NCBI RefSeq assembly: GCF_026210795.1
Contig: NC_089450.1
Coordinates: 3,162,001-3,226,000, forward strand
Source of the DNA: Rhizophagus irregularis
Taxonomy: Eukaryota; Glomeromycota; Glomeromycetes; Glomerales; Glomeraceae
Direction: 5' to 3'
DNA length: 64,000 nucleotides
Every line of letters starts with the position of its first letter. The first letter of the stretch is position 1. Positions 47,061-58,030 of the stretch are shown here, one piece after another. A program made the translations under genes and the position numbers. The notes under the pieces were generated by a model. The model was given only the letters and a program-made list of their open reading frames with translations, was not told the DNA's origin and did no database searches.

Positions 47061-49040
47061 TATTATTGGAGCCCTTGAAAATATTACGAGGTATTAACAC
47101 TGGTCGAAATACTCTAATTCGGCCAGAATTAGCAGGGCCGATTTTAGGCGATACAAGAATGAAAAACAAAAAATCAGCAAGATGATAATATTGATAATTT
47201 CATGTGATTACCGATGTGATTTGTATTTTGTTTAAAACAGTTTTACTATAAAATATTGTATAAATACATTTTCTAAAGTGAACTGAATTTACAATTTATA
47301 ATATTAAATAATACTTACTTAAACCTATATGAAATATGTTTGAATTTTAAATAAAAAATCTACATAGACATATTTTACACATTTACATAAAATCCATATT
47401 GGGTTCTTAAAATTATATAAAATAGTGCATGTAAATTTTATATATAACTTTTCGTATAAAAAACAACTCCTTTCACTGCTGCACAAAAAATAACAATTCT
47501 GAAGGTATGATAAAATTAAGATACTAAAATTTGCATAATTAACTCAATTATGGTTAAAATATTTATTATAAATTCGAATGTCATGACTCATGATCTTATT
47601 AGAAATGAACATATTCAAAATAAATCACATTTCATATATTTTACATTTTATAGTTCTAACTCCCTTTTAAACATGAATTCTTGTTTATTAATTAAATATG
47701 CAAAAAAAAAAATTGTAAAGAAATGACAAAATATTACTAAAATATTAAAAAAATAAAAATATTATATATAATAATGTATACTATTTTGGGATTTATTAAA
47801 GTACGATCGATATTTAGTTGGCCAGTGACGTTTGCATTTTAATTTTATTGCTTCTACTATGACATATGACGACACACAAAAGTAAAATTTATTGAAAAAA
47901 ATTTCGAAATTCCGCGATATAACTTCTGAAATTTCCGAAATTCTTTTTTTAATATCTTTTCTTTTGAGGAAAGAGAAAAAATGATACACTTTTTCAATGA
48001 TTCATTTAGGTTATTTGGGCTAATTTTTTTTTTTTTTAAAAAAAAAAATTTATTTAAAAACAAGAGATGAATGACGGATGACTAATTCCAAAAAACGCCA
48101 ATATGCATTGGAATTTTCGATTTTAACAATCTCCTTTAAGAAAAAATTATTAATAGATTGTAATTTTTGAACTAGCTAAAATCGATTAAAAAAAGATATT
48201 TCAAAGTATCCCATGACACCTTTCTTTTGTATTAAAAAAAATTTTGTAGAACTATGCAATACATTTCTTGGCATGTTTCACATATGTTTAAATTTAAATG
48301 ACATAATTGTTTATTTCTAATTCTATAAATAGATTTAAAAAAAAAAATTTCATATACTTTTATAATAACGACACAAAAATAGGTTTTTTTGCCCCTGATT
48401 CTTTGTCTTTTTGCAGAATTTCATTATTCTATAAGTCGCATATCATACGATTTTGACGATCCTCTTGTTATCTTTTTATGGTTTGCATAATTCCCTTTTT
48501 AGAATCCTAGAATAAACTTATGGAATCTCTTTGCCTTTCTTCGTTAAAAAACCAAAAAGGTAATAGAAAATTTAACAACCTGGCCTGCATTAGATCTGCA
48601 TCTTGCCCAGAATTAAAAAAAGGGATGATCATCATATTTATTTAACAATATGTTGACGTAATATATAATCTATATATCCGTATCACAATATGTTTATTTG
48701 CATTTAAAACAAAGAACTTCGTTTCGATATTAAAAAATTTTTTTTCTTTCATTACGTGAAATTTTTACGTGAGATTTTATTTTACGTGAGATTTTATTTA
48801 CTGGTGATAATTCGAGATGGTGATCATGAGACTAAATTATCATTAAAAAATATTTTTTATTATATATACTGTATTTAATGATATTTAATGCAAAAAAAAA
48901 AAATTGTAAAGAAGTGACAAAATATTACTAAAAATATTAAAGAATAAAAATATAATATTATATATAAAAAAATTCAAAAACCATAAATATTTTCTATATA
49001 ATTAAATGGGATTTGGGATGGGATGAAATGGGATGGGATT
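47061..49040. other. Intergenic DNA with direct repeats and a TGGGAT tract
   Basis: A segment of about 76 bp (GTAAAGAAATGACAAAATATT core) at 47699-47774 is repeated at 48891-48966 in the same orientation. TTTTACGTGAGATTTTAT is repeated near 48760-48800. TGGGAT/GGGATT phrases cluster from about 49009 and continue beyond the MITE to 49290. GGCC-type fragments lie near 47110-47150. No credible gene. Confidence 0.45.
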
Positions 49041-49224
49041 AGGACCCCGAACTAAACATAGATAGGCAGGTCCCTGGTTATTTGCTCAAATCATGTAGAT
49101 CGTTTCCATTTTTGGGCAATGCCGACCAGCATTACATAGTGCCGGCCGGCCCTGAAGAAATGCGTAGAGCTAATAGTATATGTGTGCCGATCTCCCCTGA
49201 CCTATATATATAACTCGAGGTCCT
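49041..49224. mobile_element. hAT-like MITE with near-perfect 8-bp duplication
   Basis: 184 bp from AGGACCCCGAACTAAA to TAACTCGAGGTCCT. Flanks ATGGGATT (49033-49040) and ATTGGATT (49225-49232) match at 7 of 8. Same family as 37419-37652; inserted in a TGGGAT-repeat region. Confidence 0.7.
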
Positions 49225-49803
49225 ATTGGATTTAGAACTGATATGGGATTGGAATAGGTATGGGATTTGGGATGGGATTGGATTTTAAATGGGTGACATG
49301 TATACGAAGCATCCAATTATTTATTCTAAACCAGGCAAAGCCTTAATGTATATTCTCCAGGCAGTTCTAAATGTTAAGAAGTTGTACAAAGGACGAGAAC
49401 GACGACTCAAACTGAATTGCTGAAAGACACACTCCAATAAAAAAAATACGAAAGACGTCAATCATCAAATTCATGAACTGCCTGTTCGGGTGTTCGGGCT
49501 TCTACTAATATTAAATCTTAATTTTTTAATATAGGTGAGTGTTCGGCTTTGATTTATATGAACATTTTTTTATAGAGAACATTCGTAAAATCGATTTGAC
49601 AATTTGGTTTTCTTTGATTCTTATGCATTAAACTGGTAGCAAGCTAGAACATCTGAATAATTACATGTATATAGCAAGAAGACGCAGAAAATTTATCAAT
49701 GGCACGTCATTAAAAATATCAAATTGTCAACATAGCATAAGACAATTCCGATTTTATTATTCATACCACGTTCGTTTATATGGCTATTTAATTTTACAAC
49801 TAT

Positions 49804-50000
49804 CTCTGTAAAAAAAGTCTGTTCCGTGTTTTATCTTTCCATGTTTTTTCCGTGAATGTATCATTTTCAATAGCCTTAAAATCATGGAAATTTTCATCTC
49901 GCTAACACAGATATCCGTGAATGTATCATTTTCACGGAATTTTTACGGAACACACGGAGAAATAATAATGAAAATATTCGGATAAAAATTTTTTATAGGG
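49804..50000 (+). mobile_element. CCCTATAAAAAA-end MITE with TAT duplication
   Basis: 197 bp from CTCTGTAAAAAAAGTC to TTTTTTATAGGG, flanked by TAT (49801-49803, 50001-50003). The middle is nearly identical to 21186-21374, with the first C of the CCC terminus kept and the second changed. Confidence 0.78.
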
Positions 50001-50336
50001 TATGTAAGAGATCGGATTCAGTTTATAGTATTTCACCGACAGTCAACTTACTGACAGAATTCACCGAAAACCATTTCACCGACAGGAATCATTTTAACGA
50101 AATCAATAATTCACCGAAAATCATTTCACTAATAATAATATTTTTTATAACTAATTTTAATGTTAAGAGTGTTATTTTAAAATATTAAGTATTTCAGTTT
50201 TTTTTATTTAGAATAAATACATTAAGCAATTAGTGCTTATAAACAATTTTATGATATGAGATTATACGTTGAACAAGAAGAAATTTAAAAAAATTAAATT
50301 AAAAACGTTAGTAGGGTTTACGGGTTTCCATACTGA

Positions 50337-50866
50337 AATCCGTACAAAATACCGAAACTCGAAAACCCGATAGTACATTATCCCGAACTCTAAATCTCGA
50401 AATGGTAAAATTTCGAAATGCCATAATCCCGAATTGTCGAAATCCCAAATTGTCATAATCCCGAATTTTATAATCCTGATACCCCATAATATTTACAGCT
50501 GATTTCATAATGTACGGGACACTTGGCAAAATTTAAAGAACTCAGAAATATTCGGTAAAAGTTCAAAATAAGATAAAATTATACCACCATTCTCGGAATA
50601 GTACTCCAAAATTAGCGTATAATTTTTATTTTATATCAAGCTTTACCGAATACTTCTGAGTTCTTTAAAATTTGCTAAGTGTCCCGCACATTATGAAATC
50701 AGCTGTAATAAATTTCAAGATTTTTCATTTCAGTATTTTGAATTTCGGGATTATGAAGTGTCGGGCTTATGAAATGGATTATGGCATTTCGAGATTTACC
50801 ATTTCGAGATTTAGAGTTCGGAATAATGTACTGTCAGGTTTTCGAGTTTCGGTATTTCGTACGGAT
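50337..50866. repeat. Long inverted repeat: two arms of about 225 bp, 79-bp loop
   Basis: The left arm (50337-50561) and right arm (50641-50866) are reverse complements with scattered changes. The outer pair is ATCCGTAC with GTACGGAT and the inner pair ATTCGGTAAAAG with CTTTACCGAAT. The left arm carries iterated AAATCCCGAATT/CATAATCCCG phrases. The short open stretches on both strands here arise from the repeat and are not genes. A transcript across it would fold into a long hairpin. Confidence 0.85.
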
Positions 50867-51237
50867 CCTTACATACTACATATGCCACAAAATATCATAT
50901 GATCGTGATTTTTTTGATGGGTTGGTTGATGAAATGGTTACATGCTTTCTTTTATAACAGTTGTTCGTTTGAAAAAGTTTAGCCAATAAATATTATTTTT
51001 ACTAATAAAATATTTTTTTAAAATTAAAAACATGATGAAAATTTTGTGAAAAATACCAAGAAATTCTTTAGTATATTTGTATTTTTTGATGCATTTGGAA
51101 TTAAATTATATTAATAGAAAAATGAAATGAGATAGGGAATGGGGATTGGTTTGCCATCCCATTAATATGGGTAGCATGTATATATGTACGAGCCTCAGAG
51201 AAATTGACTAAGTATATTATCTCTATAAAAAAAAATA
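50867..51237. other. Intergenic DNA
   Basis: 3' flank of the secreted-protein gene on the minus strand; a GGGAATGGGGATTGG phrase lies near 51135. Nothing else seen. Confidence 0.4.
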
Positions 51238-51885
51238 CTATTTTTTGAAGCTGCAGCCCCAAAAAGCAGCAAAATAACCAGTTACTCTTGCAGTACCGCT
51301 AAATGCGAAACATGAATCAAAATCTCCATCATCATTCCTTTTATAATCCCGGAGTATTGTGCTTACATTGTGTTTATTCGAGGTAGCTGCAATTTCTTTA
51401 TTATTCAGATATATAGCAAATTCTTCTACTTGTATCAGATTCCCATCCACATCATATGTTGCCGCTCCGACAAATACATCTAATGTTTGTCCTCCTCCGA
51501 ATGAAGAAGTACTTGAACAGGGAACGTAACTATTATCATTGTTCCATTCCAAGTACGAGCTAGCACACTGTGCTTGTGCGTCTTTTTCTGTTAAAAAATA
51601 ATCAACACACACTTCGGCGCCATTACATTGAATAGTATCTGATGTAAAAGTGCCTGGAAAATCTTTATTTGCGCATATAACTGTCATTGATGACTTCGTA
51701 GCGCACCAGGCGCTTACAAGCTCACTGTAGTTATGATCTTTACAGACGGGAATTGTTGTTCTTTTGGAAATCAAAGTTCCATTCTTTGTTGATTCCTCTT
51801 GAGGTACTCCTACGACCATAGTTGTGATCGCAATCAAAAAAAAAATACACAATTTAGCAAACATATTCTTTTTATTAGAATGCAA
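51238..51885 (-). CDS. Cys-rich secreted protein with signal peptide and Lys-Arg site
   Basis: Encodes 215 residues. The N-terminus has a basic start (MHSNKKNMFAK), a hydrophobic core (LCIFFLIAITTMVVG) and likely cleavage near residue 26. A Lys-Arg pair (41-42) follows a short acidic/polar stretch, as in a propeptide cut by a Kex2-like protease. The mature part has nine Cys (48, 61, 71, 87, 93, 107, 123, 192, 211), so several disulfides plus one free Cys are possible. Asn-X-Ser/Thr sites lie at N35, N52, N118 and N173. The C-terminal half is richer in beta-prone stretches (LDVFVGAATYDVDG, FAIYLNNKEI). A TATAAAAT lies 76-83 nt upstream. A second ATG (residue 8) also leaves a good signal peptide. 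The family is not recognised; an extracellular role is supported, an effector role is inference. Confidence 0.8.
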   Translation of the reverse strand: MHSNKKNMFAKLCIFFLIAITTMVVGVPQEESTKNGTLISKRTTIPVCKDHNYSELVSAWCATKSSMTVICANKDFPGTFTSDTIQCNGAEVCVDYFLTEKDAQAQCASSYLEWNNDNSYVPCSSTSSFGGGQTLDVFVGAATYDVDGNLIQVEEFAIYLNNKEIAATSNKHNVSTILRDYKRNDDGDFDSCFAFSGTARVTGYFAAFWGCSFKK

Positions 51886-51960
51886 AAGAAAAAGAAAAGG
51901 AAATGGGAAGTTTTTAAGTTGTTCTTGTAGAAGGATAATGTTTATGAGAATTTATCTTGA

Positions 51961-51968
51961 ATTTTATA
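51961..51968 (-). promoter_or_regulatory. TATA box of the Cys-rich secreted-protein gene
   Basis: TATAAAAT on the minus strand upstream of the ATG at 51885. Confidence 0.5.
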
Positions 51969-52380
51969 ACATAATCATTCTCTGTATTTATTTATTTTCA
52001 TGTCCTAATCACTCCCAAATAATTTTTATTTTGTTTATTTTGTCTTACATTGTTGATTGATAATGATAAAAAAGTGCCACATGTAAAAAAAAAATTTGCA
52101 TTTATTCTATTCATTCTTCAGTTCTTTTTCTGATGGTCGCGACAAAAATTATGAATTATGAAAGTGTATATGGTCCGCAAATCATCTGTGAACCTGTAAA
52201 TCTTACCGGCGGTCATTTATCTCAGCGACTTTAGAAATTTTTTTGTGGTCTGATCTCTATTTGTCACTTGCATAAAATGTCACACCATTTATGCGGTGTA
52301 ACAAATACTAGGTGATTATCCTGTGTGGTGGACAATCCCGCGTAAGATAATCCCGAAATAATTTATAAATATAGGTATAT
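51969..52380. other. Intergenic DNA
   Basis: No gene or clear element seen. Confidence 0.4.
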
Positions 52381-52532
52381 TCCGTCTTTTTTCTTTTTTC
52401 CGTAAAAGACTCATAATTCTGGAATTAATAAGGAATTTATCGAATTGTTTACATTTTCTGTGAATGGATCCGTGAAAGGCTCATTTTACAGAGTTTTTAC
52501 AGAAATAACAGATAAAATTTTTTATAGTAGGG
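52381..52532 (+). mobile_element. 5'-truncated CCCTATAAAAAA-end MITE (variant B)
   Basis: Contains TTCCGTAAAAGACTCAT, TTTATCGAATTGTTTACATT and GGATCCGTGAAAGGCTCATT, as in the reverse complement of 22381-22556, and ends GATAAAATTTTTTATAG. The left terminus is missing. Confidence 0.65.
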
Positions 52533-52857
52533 ATTCAGTACTAGTACGAATTTTGCAAATCTGTATGTACAGTACGGTTGATCATTATATTCTGCAATCA
52601 CGAATGAATATGAATGAAATTTGTGACTCCTCGGATGACGAACTGAAGAAAAAGTAGAAAAAAAACAAACACAAAAGGACTGGGTAGTCTGCTTTTCCCT
52701 CTGTTTCCAATTTGACTTAATTTAATTAATTTATTATTATTTTTATTTTATGGATAGTAAAGAGAATTACAATGAAAACTAAGGAGTATTACAATGAAAA
52801 TCACAAAACTATTCTAAATAATGTAACTGGAAAACATTATAGAACTTTAGCGATTAG

Positions 52858-53960
52858 AATGAATTATTTAGGAAACAAAAAGAAAGGAAAAAACGAAAAA
52901 AAGGAATAGTAAAAAAAGATATGAATAATATAATTAATGACCAATCACGTGATCTAAGCGATAATCAAAAAAAAATTATGTACGACTAACAGAGATTAAA
53001 TTTATAGCCAGAAAATATCGATTTATATTCTTAAAAAATCAATATGTCAAAAATTCTATTCGTCATTTAGTCTACAAACATGCTTTCACTGAACCAAATG
53101 CTGAAGATTATCCATTTTTGGTTCCTTTTTACGCTAAACGTCACCCCAATGATAACAAAATTTGGACTAATATCAAACGTCTATCAAAACATCTTAATCA
53201 ACCTACTCCCCCTCCAATTGTAATAGATTCTCCTCAACCGATTGAACCCTATAACCCTGTTCCTAATATGTTTATACCTGAGAAATACCGTAATATTATA
53301 CCCAAAGACCCCATTTACGTTAATGATCGATTTATTATTCCAGGATCACGTGAATGGTTTACGTATATGTATAATTTGGAGATATCCATTAGAGAAAAAG
53401 TTGAACAAGAAGAAAATGAAAAATTAGAAAGATTTGAACGTGAAGTGGCGCAATCAATCAAATCAGGTTATGAAGCAAATCGAGTGAGATGGAAACAGTA
53501 TGATCTCAACAGAATAACCTTATTAGAAAAGGAGCAAGAAAAGGAAAGACAAGAGGTAATGTACTATGGTACTAGCGTTAAACATCTCAAGGCCCGTAAA
53601 GAAAGTATTAAATCTCTTACGGATTCATCGAATGATTTCCACAATTATATCCCTGATCACTTGAAGAAAAAGAAGTTGCTTAAAGACGCCGGTCAAAAAC
53701 GGCAAAATATCAATCGTAATTTAAAGAAATTTCTCAAAAACCACAACCTCAGACATCATCTCAATTTTTTCGACACTATATATGATCCCTTGGTTGTCTT
53801 GGATGACACTGCTACTCTAGAATCTCGCCCCAACAAACGTAATATGGATAACAGTAGGATTTTTATGTCCTTAAATAATGACTCACCATCAAAACGTTCT
53901 CATCCTGCACCAATAGAAGAAAATGACTCCGTAGTTGCGGGACCTTCAAATTCGAAATAA
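52858..53960 (+). CDS. Unrecognised basic, partly coiled-coil protein; 5' frame broken at a poly-A run
   Basis: The frame is open from 52965 to a TAA at 53958-53960 without an early ATG. It reads YVRLTEIKFIARKYRFIFLK, IRHLVYKHAFTEPNAEDYPF, a Pro-rich stretch (QPTPPPIVIDSPQPIEPYNP), SREWFTYMYN, a Lys/Glu-rich helix (LLEKEQEKERQEV) and a Ser/Pro-rich tail (SPSKRSHPAPIEE) ending GPSNSK. Just upstream another frame (from 52858; ATG at 52921) reads RKKGIVKKDMNNIINDQSRD then LSDNQKK. The frames meet at an A9 run (52967-52975), so one extra A would join them into about 346 residues. This may be a recent frameshift, a sequence error or a short unannotated intron. A LINE-like 3' end follows. Family unknown; it could belong to a retroelement or be a host gene. 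Confidence 0.5.
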
Positions 53961-54084
53961 TTCATTTTATATATATATTATTATATTTGGAGTCAATTAC
54001 CCTTTTTCGAGTAGTTTAATCTACATTTTATTTTACCTTTTATTTTACAATAATATTTTACAAACAATTAAAAATAGTGTGAAT

Positions 54085-54467
54085 CATTCCACCTCTTACA
54101 GGATTTACAGGTGGCGACCATGGTCGAAAGAAAAATCCGGATCTTTAATTTTTTTTTTAGATTGTTGTACAATTTTAGCTAGGACATACTTTTATTAACT
54201 TTTAATTTTTAGATTCCTTTTAACTTTCGGATGGGTGGGGTTCTTTTTCTTTTTTTTCTTTGTTCCCATTTGAAAGGTTAGCATAGTCCTAGCTTTTTGA
54301 ATAGATAGTCCGAAGGGTGAGGTCCCGTAGGGGATTAACATCCAAAATTCTATACACGTATATTAGTTGTCAAACATGAAAATGTCTTCTCACTTCTATT
54401 TGTAATAGTTTTGGATGTACTTCTCTTCTAGTAATAAAATAAATAAATAAATAAAATAAAGAGATTA
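54085..54467 (+). mobile_element. LINE-like 3' end with AAAT-repeat tail
   Basis: An untranslated-looking stretch with GGGTGAGGTCCCGTAGGGG and inverted ATCCAAAA/TTTTGGAT phrases ends in about six AAAT units (54436-54462). A simple-repeat tail after a GC-rich hairpin is usual for non-LTR retrotransposons. The start is approximate; RWRPWSKEKSGS at 54110-54145 may be the end of its reading frame. Confidence 0.45.
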
Positions 54468-55120
54468 AATTTAATTTAATTCTTGATCATATGAAAAACA
54501 TGATATCCCTATAAGAAATATGTATACGGAAAGGATACGTTTTGTATACATTTTATGTACGTTTCTATAGATTCCGTATACAAATTCCGTATATTTAATA
54601 AGCAATTCATTTTTGAACATTTTTTAAAAAAACTGATGTATATGAAATGTATACGGAAAAAATTAATCACACGGAATGTATACGGAATTTTTAAACTTAA
54701 TATTTTTAGTATTTATTTTTTATTTTATGTGAAGCCGGACAGACTATTAAACAGGACATATACCAAACGTGAGTTATCATACTTCTAGCTATCATCCATC
54801 ACCAGGACGGACCTGAACTTCTTTAAAAACGTTGGAACCAGCCTGATCCCCCTCCACTACCGAAAGAAGAACAGGAACCAATAACATCCAGGATGAACAA
54901 AACTAAAAAGGGAGTTCTAATCTATCATTCGTATTTTTCTTTTAACTAAAACTAGCTATTGTATGTAAATACTGTCATATACAAAATAATATAGGTTACA
55001 TAGATCCGTGATTGTTTTACATATAGTAAAAAAAAAAAAAAAAACTAAAACTGAGTGAACTAATGAGGAAAAATATTCCGTTTATTGGTCATACCCAGGT
55101 GTGGGTGGAAGATTGATTCT

Positions 55121-56850
55121 TCATTTTCTTGGTTTCCTAATGGGTCTTTCGTCACCATCTTTGATCGATTGAAAATAATCAGGTTCGGGCGTAGAAGGAT
55201 AGTGTTGTTGAGGAGTAGGAGTAATAGGAGCAAAATGAGCTCTATGGAAATCCATAATAAGTTTATCTGAAAAAAAAGTGGCTTGATTATTGTTATTAGT
55301 TTCAATGACCTTGTCCTCAACTATTGGAGGTGAGCGTGGGCGTAAACTATTTTGATATTTAAGATAACGTCTTTTCGCTTTAAGGTAACCATGTTTGAAA
55401 TCAGGGATACCAGATAAATCAAAGCGTCGTCGCACTTTATAAGCAAAGAGATTAATATTGTATGTGTTAAAGTAAAAGGATAAAGCATTCCCAGTAAAGT
55501 TATCTGGTAAAGTAGGTAAACTTTTCTTTTTCTTGTTGCGCATTTTGACACGGCGTTTCCAGTTTTTGATCCTTTTGCGAAGGGTTTTATCGTTTTCAAT
55601 TTCCCAATTGCATTTAATATGTTGTGAACTTCGTTCAACTGCATGTTGAATTTTTTTGTACACATACGAGTGCTCATTAATTAAAAAAGGTTTGACTTGA
55701 CCGAGGGATCTCTCCGATTTAAAGATTGAAAATTTTAAACGATTCCACCATTTAATTTGTTGTTGTGTACGGTTAGCATCAGGTGCAAAGTTATGATATT
55801 CTTTGTAGTACATGCACGAGGTGGCCACACCTTTCTTCGTTTTTGTAGATGTTGGTTCCATTACATTTTTAAGATAAAAATCATGTTTTCCTTTCCATTC
55901 ATTATATCTACGTGTAATAACGTCATATGAGATACCTAATCATGTTGAATGAACTTCTTTTGCGTGATTATGAGGGATATAACTACGATTATGGACATAA
56001 AAACTAGGGTTTTGAGGTAATTTGCCAGTTCTACGTCCCTTATTACCATGTATTATGAAACTCAGGAGATGATTATTACATTTTCGTCAATTGTGCGAAA
56101 GTACGACAGCAGCTGGTTGTTGACAACAACGATTATTATTTCCTACAAATCCACAGGCGAAGTAGTATCCCAGGTAAATCACGTGGGGCCCAGAACAAAA
56201 TCAAATAAAGGTCTTTGTTTGCCTATTTTTATCTAATACGGAAGTAGTTCTATTTTTAACTGCCAATATTTTATCTATTAATAATTGGCGTAAACGATTA
56301 AAATATCTATCTACAATAGCAGGTGAAAATTGTTTATTTAAGGTGAAAACGAAGGTCAGGTAAGTCCCTATAAGGTAATTCAGATTGAGTTTTTTACAAT
56401 TCAAATTGAAGATCCTATGATGATCATCGGGCATTTGGATATCATTGGTGTAGACGTTGAAAAAATTTTCTTTCTTAGATCTACATATCGGGTATCATCT
56501 AACTCAATAAGGAAATATCTCCCTTTTTTGGTGTTATACAAAGTGCCACATCCACGTGTGTTCCTAACCTCGTATGGGTTGATTTTCTTGGTACTGAGCG
56601 AAAATTCGAAAGTTGAGGAAAACGAAGGTAATGAAAAAAGTGAAGGAAAGTTGGTTATATTGGTTGAGAGTATATTATCCTGTGGTTGTATATCCATATC
56701 TAATACTATATTTTCAGCAAGTCCGCCTTCAGAGATTTTTATGCCGCTATCGGAACGTGTGTCCAACTGTAAATATGGTCTCAGAGATGCGTATGAAACT
56801 GAAGAAAAATCTATCTCAACTTGGTTTGAAGAGGATGATATAACCTTTTA
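55121..56850 (-). pseudogene. Long decayed minus-strand gene, Lys/Arg-rich, family not recognised
   Basis: From about 56847 the minus strand reads FSSVSYASLRPYLQLDTRSD, then SEGGLAENIVLDMDIQPQDN and NPYEVRNTRGCGTLYNTKKG to a TGA at 56401-56403. After a frame change, one frame of 438 codons (56434 to 55121) continues KQFSPAIVDRYFNRLRQLL, GNNNRCCQQPAAVVLSHN, NPSFYVHNRSYIPHNHAKEV, RRYNEWKGKHDFYLKNV, WWNRLKFSIFKSERS, HAVERSSQHIKCNWEIEND and a basic, Pro-rich C-terminus. It contains three internal stops, all TGA, and no TAA or TAG. The last 246 codons are open from an ATG at 55861. The total is about 570 codons. It may be the gene of the surrounding element or a captured gene; no transposase motif is recognised. 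Confidence 0.55.
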
Positions 56851-57070
56851 AGTATAAGTAATATTAAAGGAACAAAACCTCATATGCAACTGAGGCGCCC
56901 GCTTGGGCCTCCTCCCCTTTGGTGTTTCAAATAGAAACTAAAAAAAAAACAAACTTTGCAAAATTACTGCGGAAAACTAACAAAATAAAAAAAAAAGGGG
57001 AAAGAGTTTTTTTTTTTTACTTAATATTTTTAGAAAATAATTTTACAAAAATCTCATATCATAACACGAG

Positions 57071-57123
57071 ATCACGTGATTGTTTATTGTTTTGTTATAC
57101 GTTTTTTGTTTTTTATATATAAA
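57071..57123 (+). promoter_or_regulatory. Promoter-like segment: palindromic E-box then TATA
   Basis: ATCACGTGAT (57071-57080, a perfect palindrome) lies about 35 bp before TATATATAAA (57114-57123). A pyrimidine-rich stretch with CTTCCGATCTTTCCGATCTT follows. This would drive plus-strand transcription into a region with no protein gene. Confidence 0.45.
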
Positions 57124-57239
57124 CCCTTACTTTGATGAGTTTGATCTTCCGATCTTTCCGATCTTCCTTTCTGTCTTTCCCTTCCTTCTCTTTTCTCTTG
57201 TCTTATTTTTGTTATTTTTTCTAAATTTTTCTTCTTTTT

Positions 57240-57560
57240 TCGTCACCCCCCTTTTAAAAAAGAATTTTTTTTTTCTAAAATTTTTTTTTTCATCACTCCT
57301 TTAAAAAAAAATTTTTTTTCGTCACTCCCTTAAAAAAAAAATTTTTTTTTTGATTTTATTTTTTTATTCCCACTCTTCTTTTTTTTAAAAAAAATTTTCT
57401 TCTTTCTATTTCTATTTCCTCTTTATAAAAAATTTTTTATTTTTCTAACTTTGACGTCCTCCCTTTAAAAAAAGAATTTTTTTTAACTTTCCTAACTTCG
57501 TTACTCTCTTTTTAAAAAAATATTTTTTTTGATTTATTCTTTATTCCCCTTTCTTTTTTA
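57240..57560. repeat. Iterated CACTCCCTTTAAAAA-TTTTT units
   Basis: Six or so units of roughly 40-55 bp, each a C/T-rich phrase (CGTCACTCCC, GACGTCCTCCC, CGTTACTCTC) then A7-9 directly followed by T7-9. Each A/T junction can form a small cruciform or rigid tract. Confidence 0.65.
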
Positions 57561-57589
57561 TTTATATTTATCTCTTTTTTTATTTCATA

Positions 57590-58030
57590 GGCCAGCAGAT
57601 TTTTTTTTGTGAGAAGATTCAGTTTCTTTTTTCTTTTTTGTAGATCAGTTTGGGAGTCCTTTCCTTTTTGTAGGATTGTTTAGGATTTTTTTTCTTTTTT
57701 TAGGTCAGTTCAAATTTTCTTTTTTTTTTTTGTAAGTTGGGTTCAGATTCTTTTCTTTTTGTAGGTTGTTTCAGTTTTGTTGCTTCAGAGTCTTCTTTTT
57801 TTTAGGTCAGTTTTGGATTTATTTTGTTGTTTTGGTTTCTTTTTCATCAGATGCTTCATAATTCTTTTCATTTATGTAGGTCAGACATTCTGGAGTTCTC
57901 TTTCTTTTTTTGTAGGAATGCTGACCTTTGGTGACTTGGACGATTGCAGATACTATATGAAGGGGGGGTTTTGTTTCCAATTAAGTTAGACGTTCTTATG
58001 TTTCTTTTTTTTGTTTTTTTAGGTTGTTTG
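57590..58030 (+). repeat. Pyrimidine-tract/TAGGTCAG tandem array, about 30-bp period
   Basis: T-rich tracts each end in (T)AG followed by GTCAGTT, GATTG or GTTG. Junctions at about 57641, 57671, 57701, 57733, 57762, 57803, 57878, 57913 and 58020; the first five are 29-32 bp apart. No protein frame. Each unit resembles a 3' splice site. Confidence 0.65.

Noticed and set aside
50262-50957. Several 62-76-codon frames with similar peptides on both strands
   Set aside because: They are translations of the long inverted repeat at 50337-50866.
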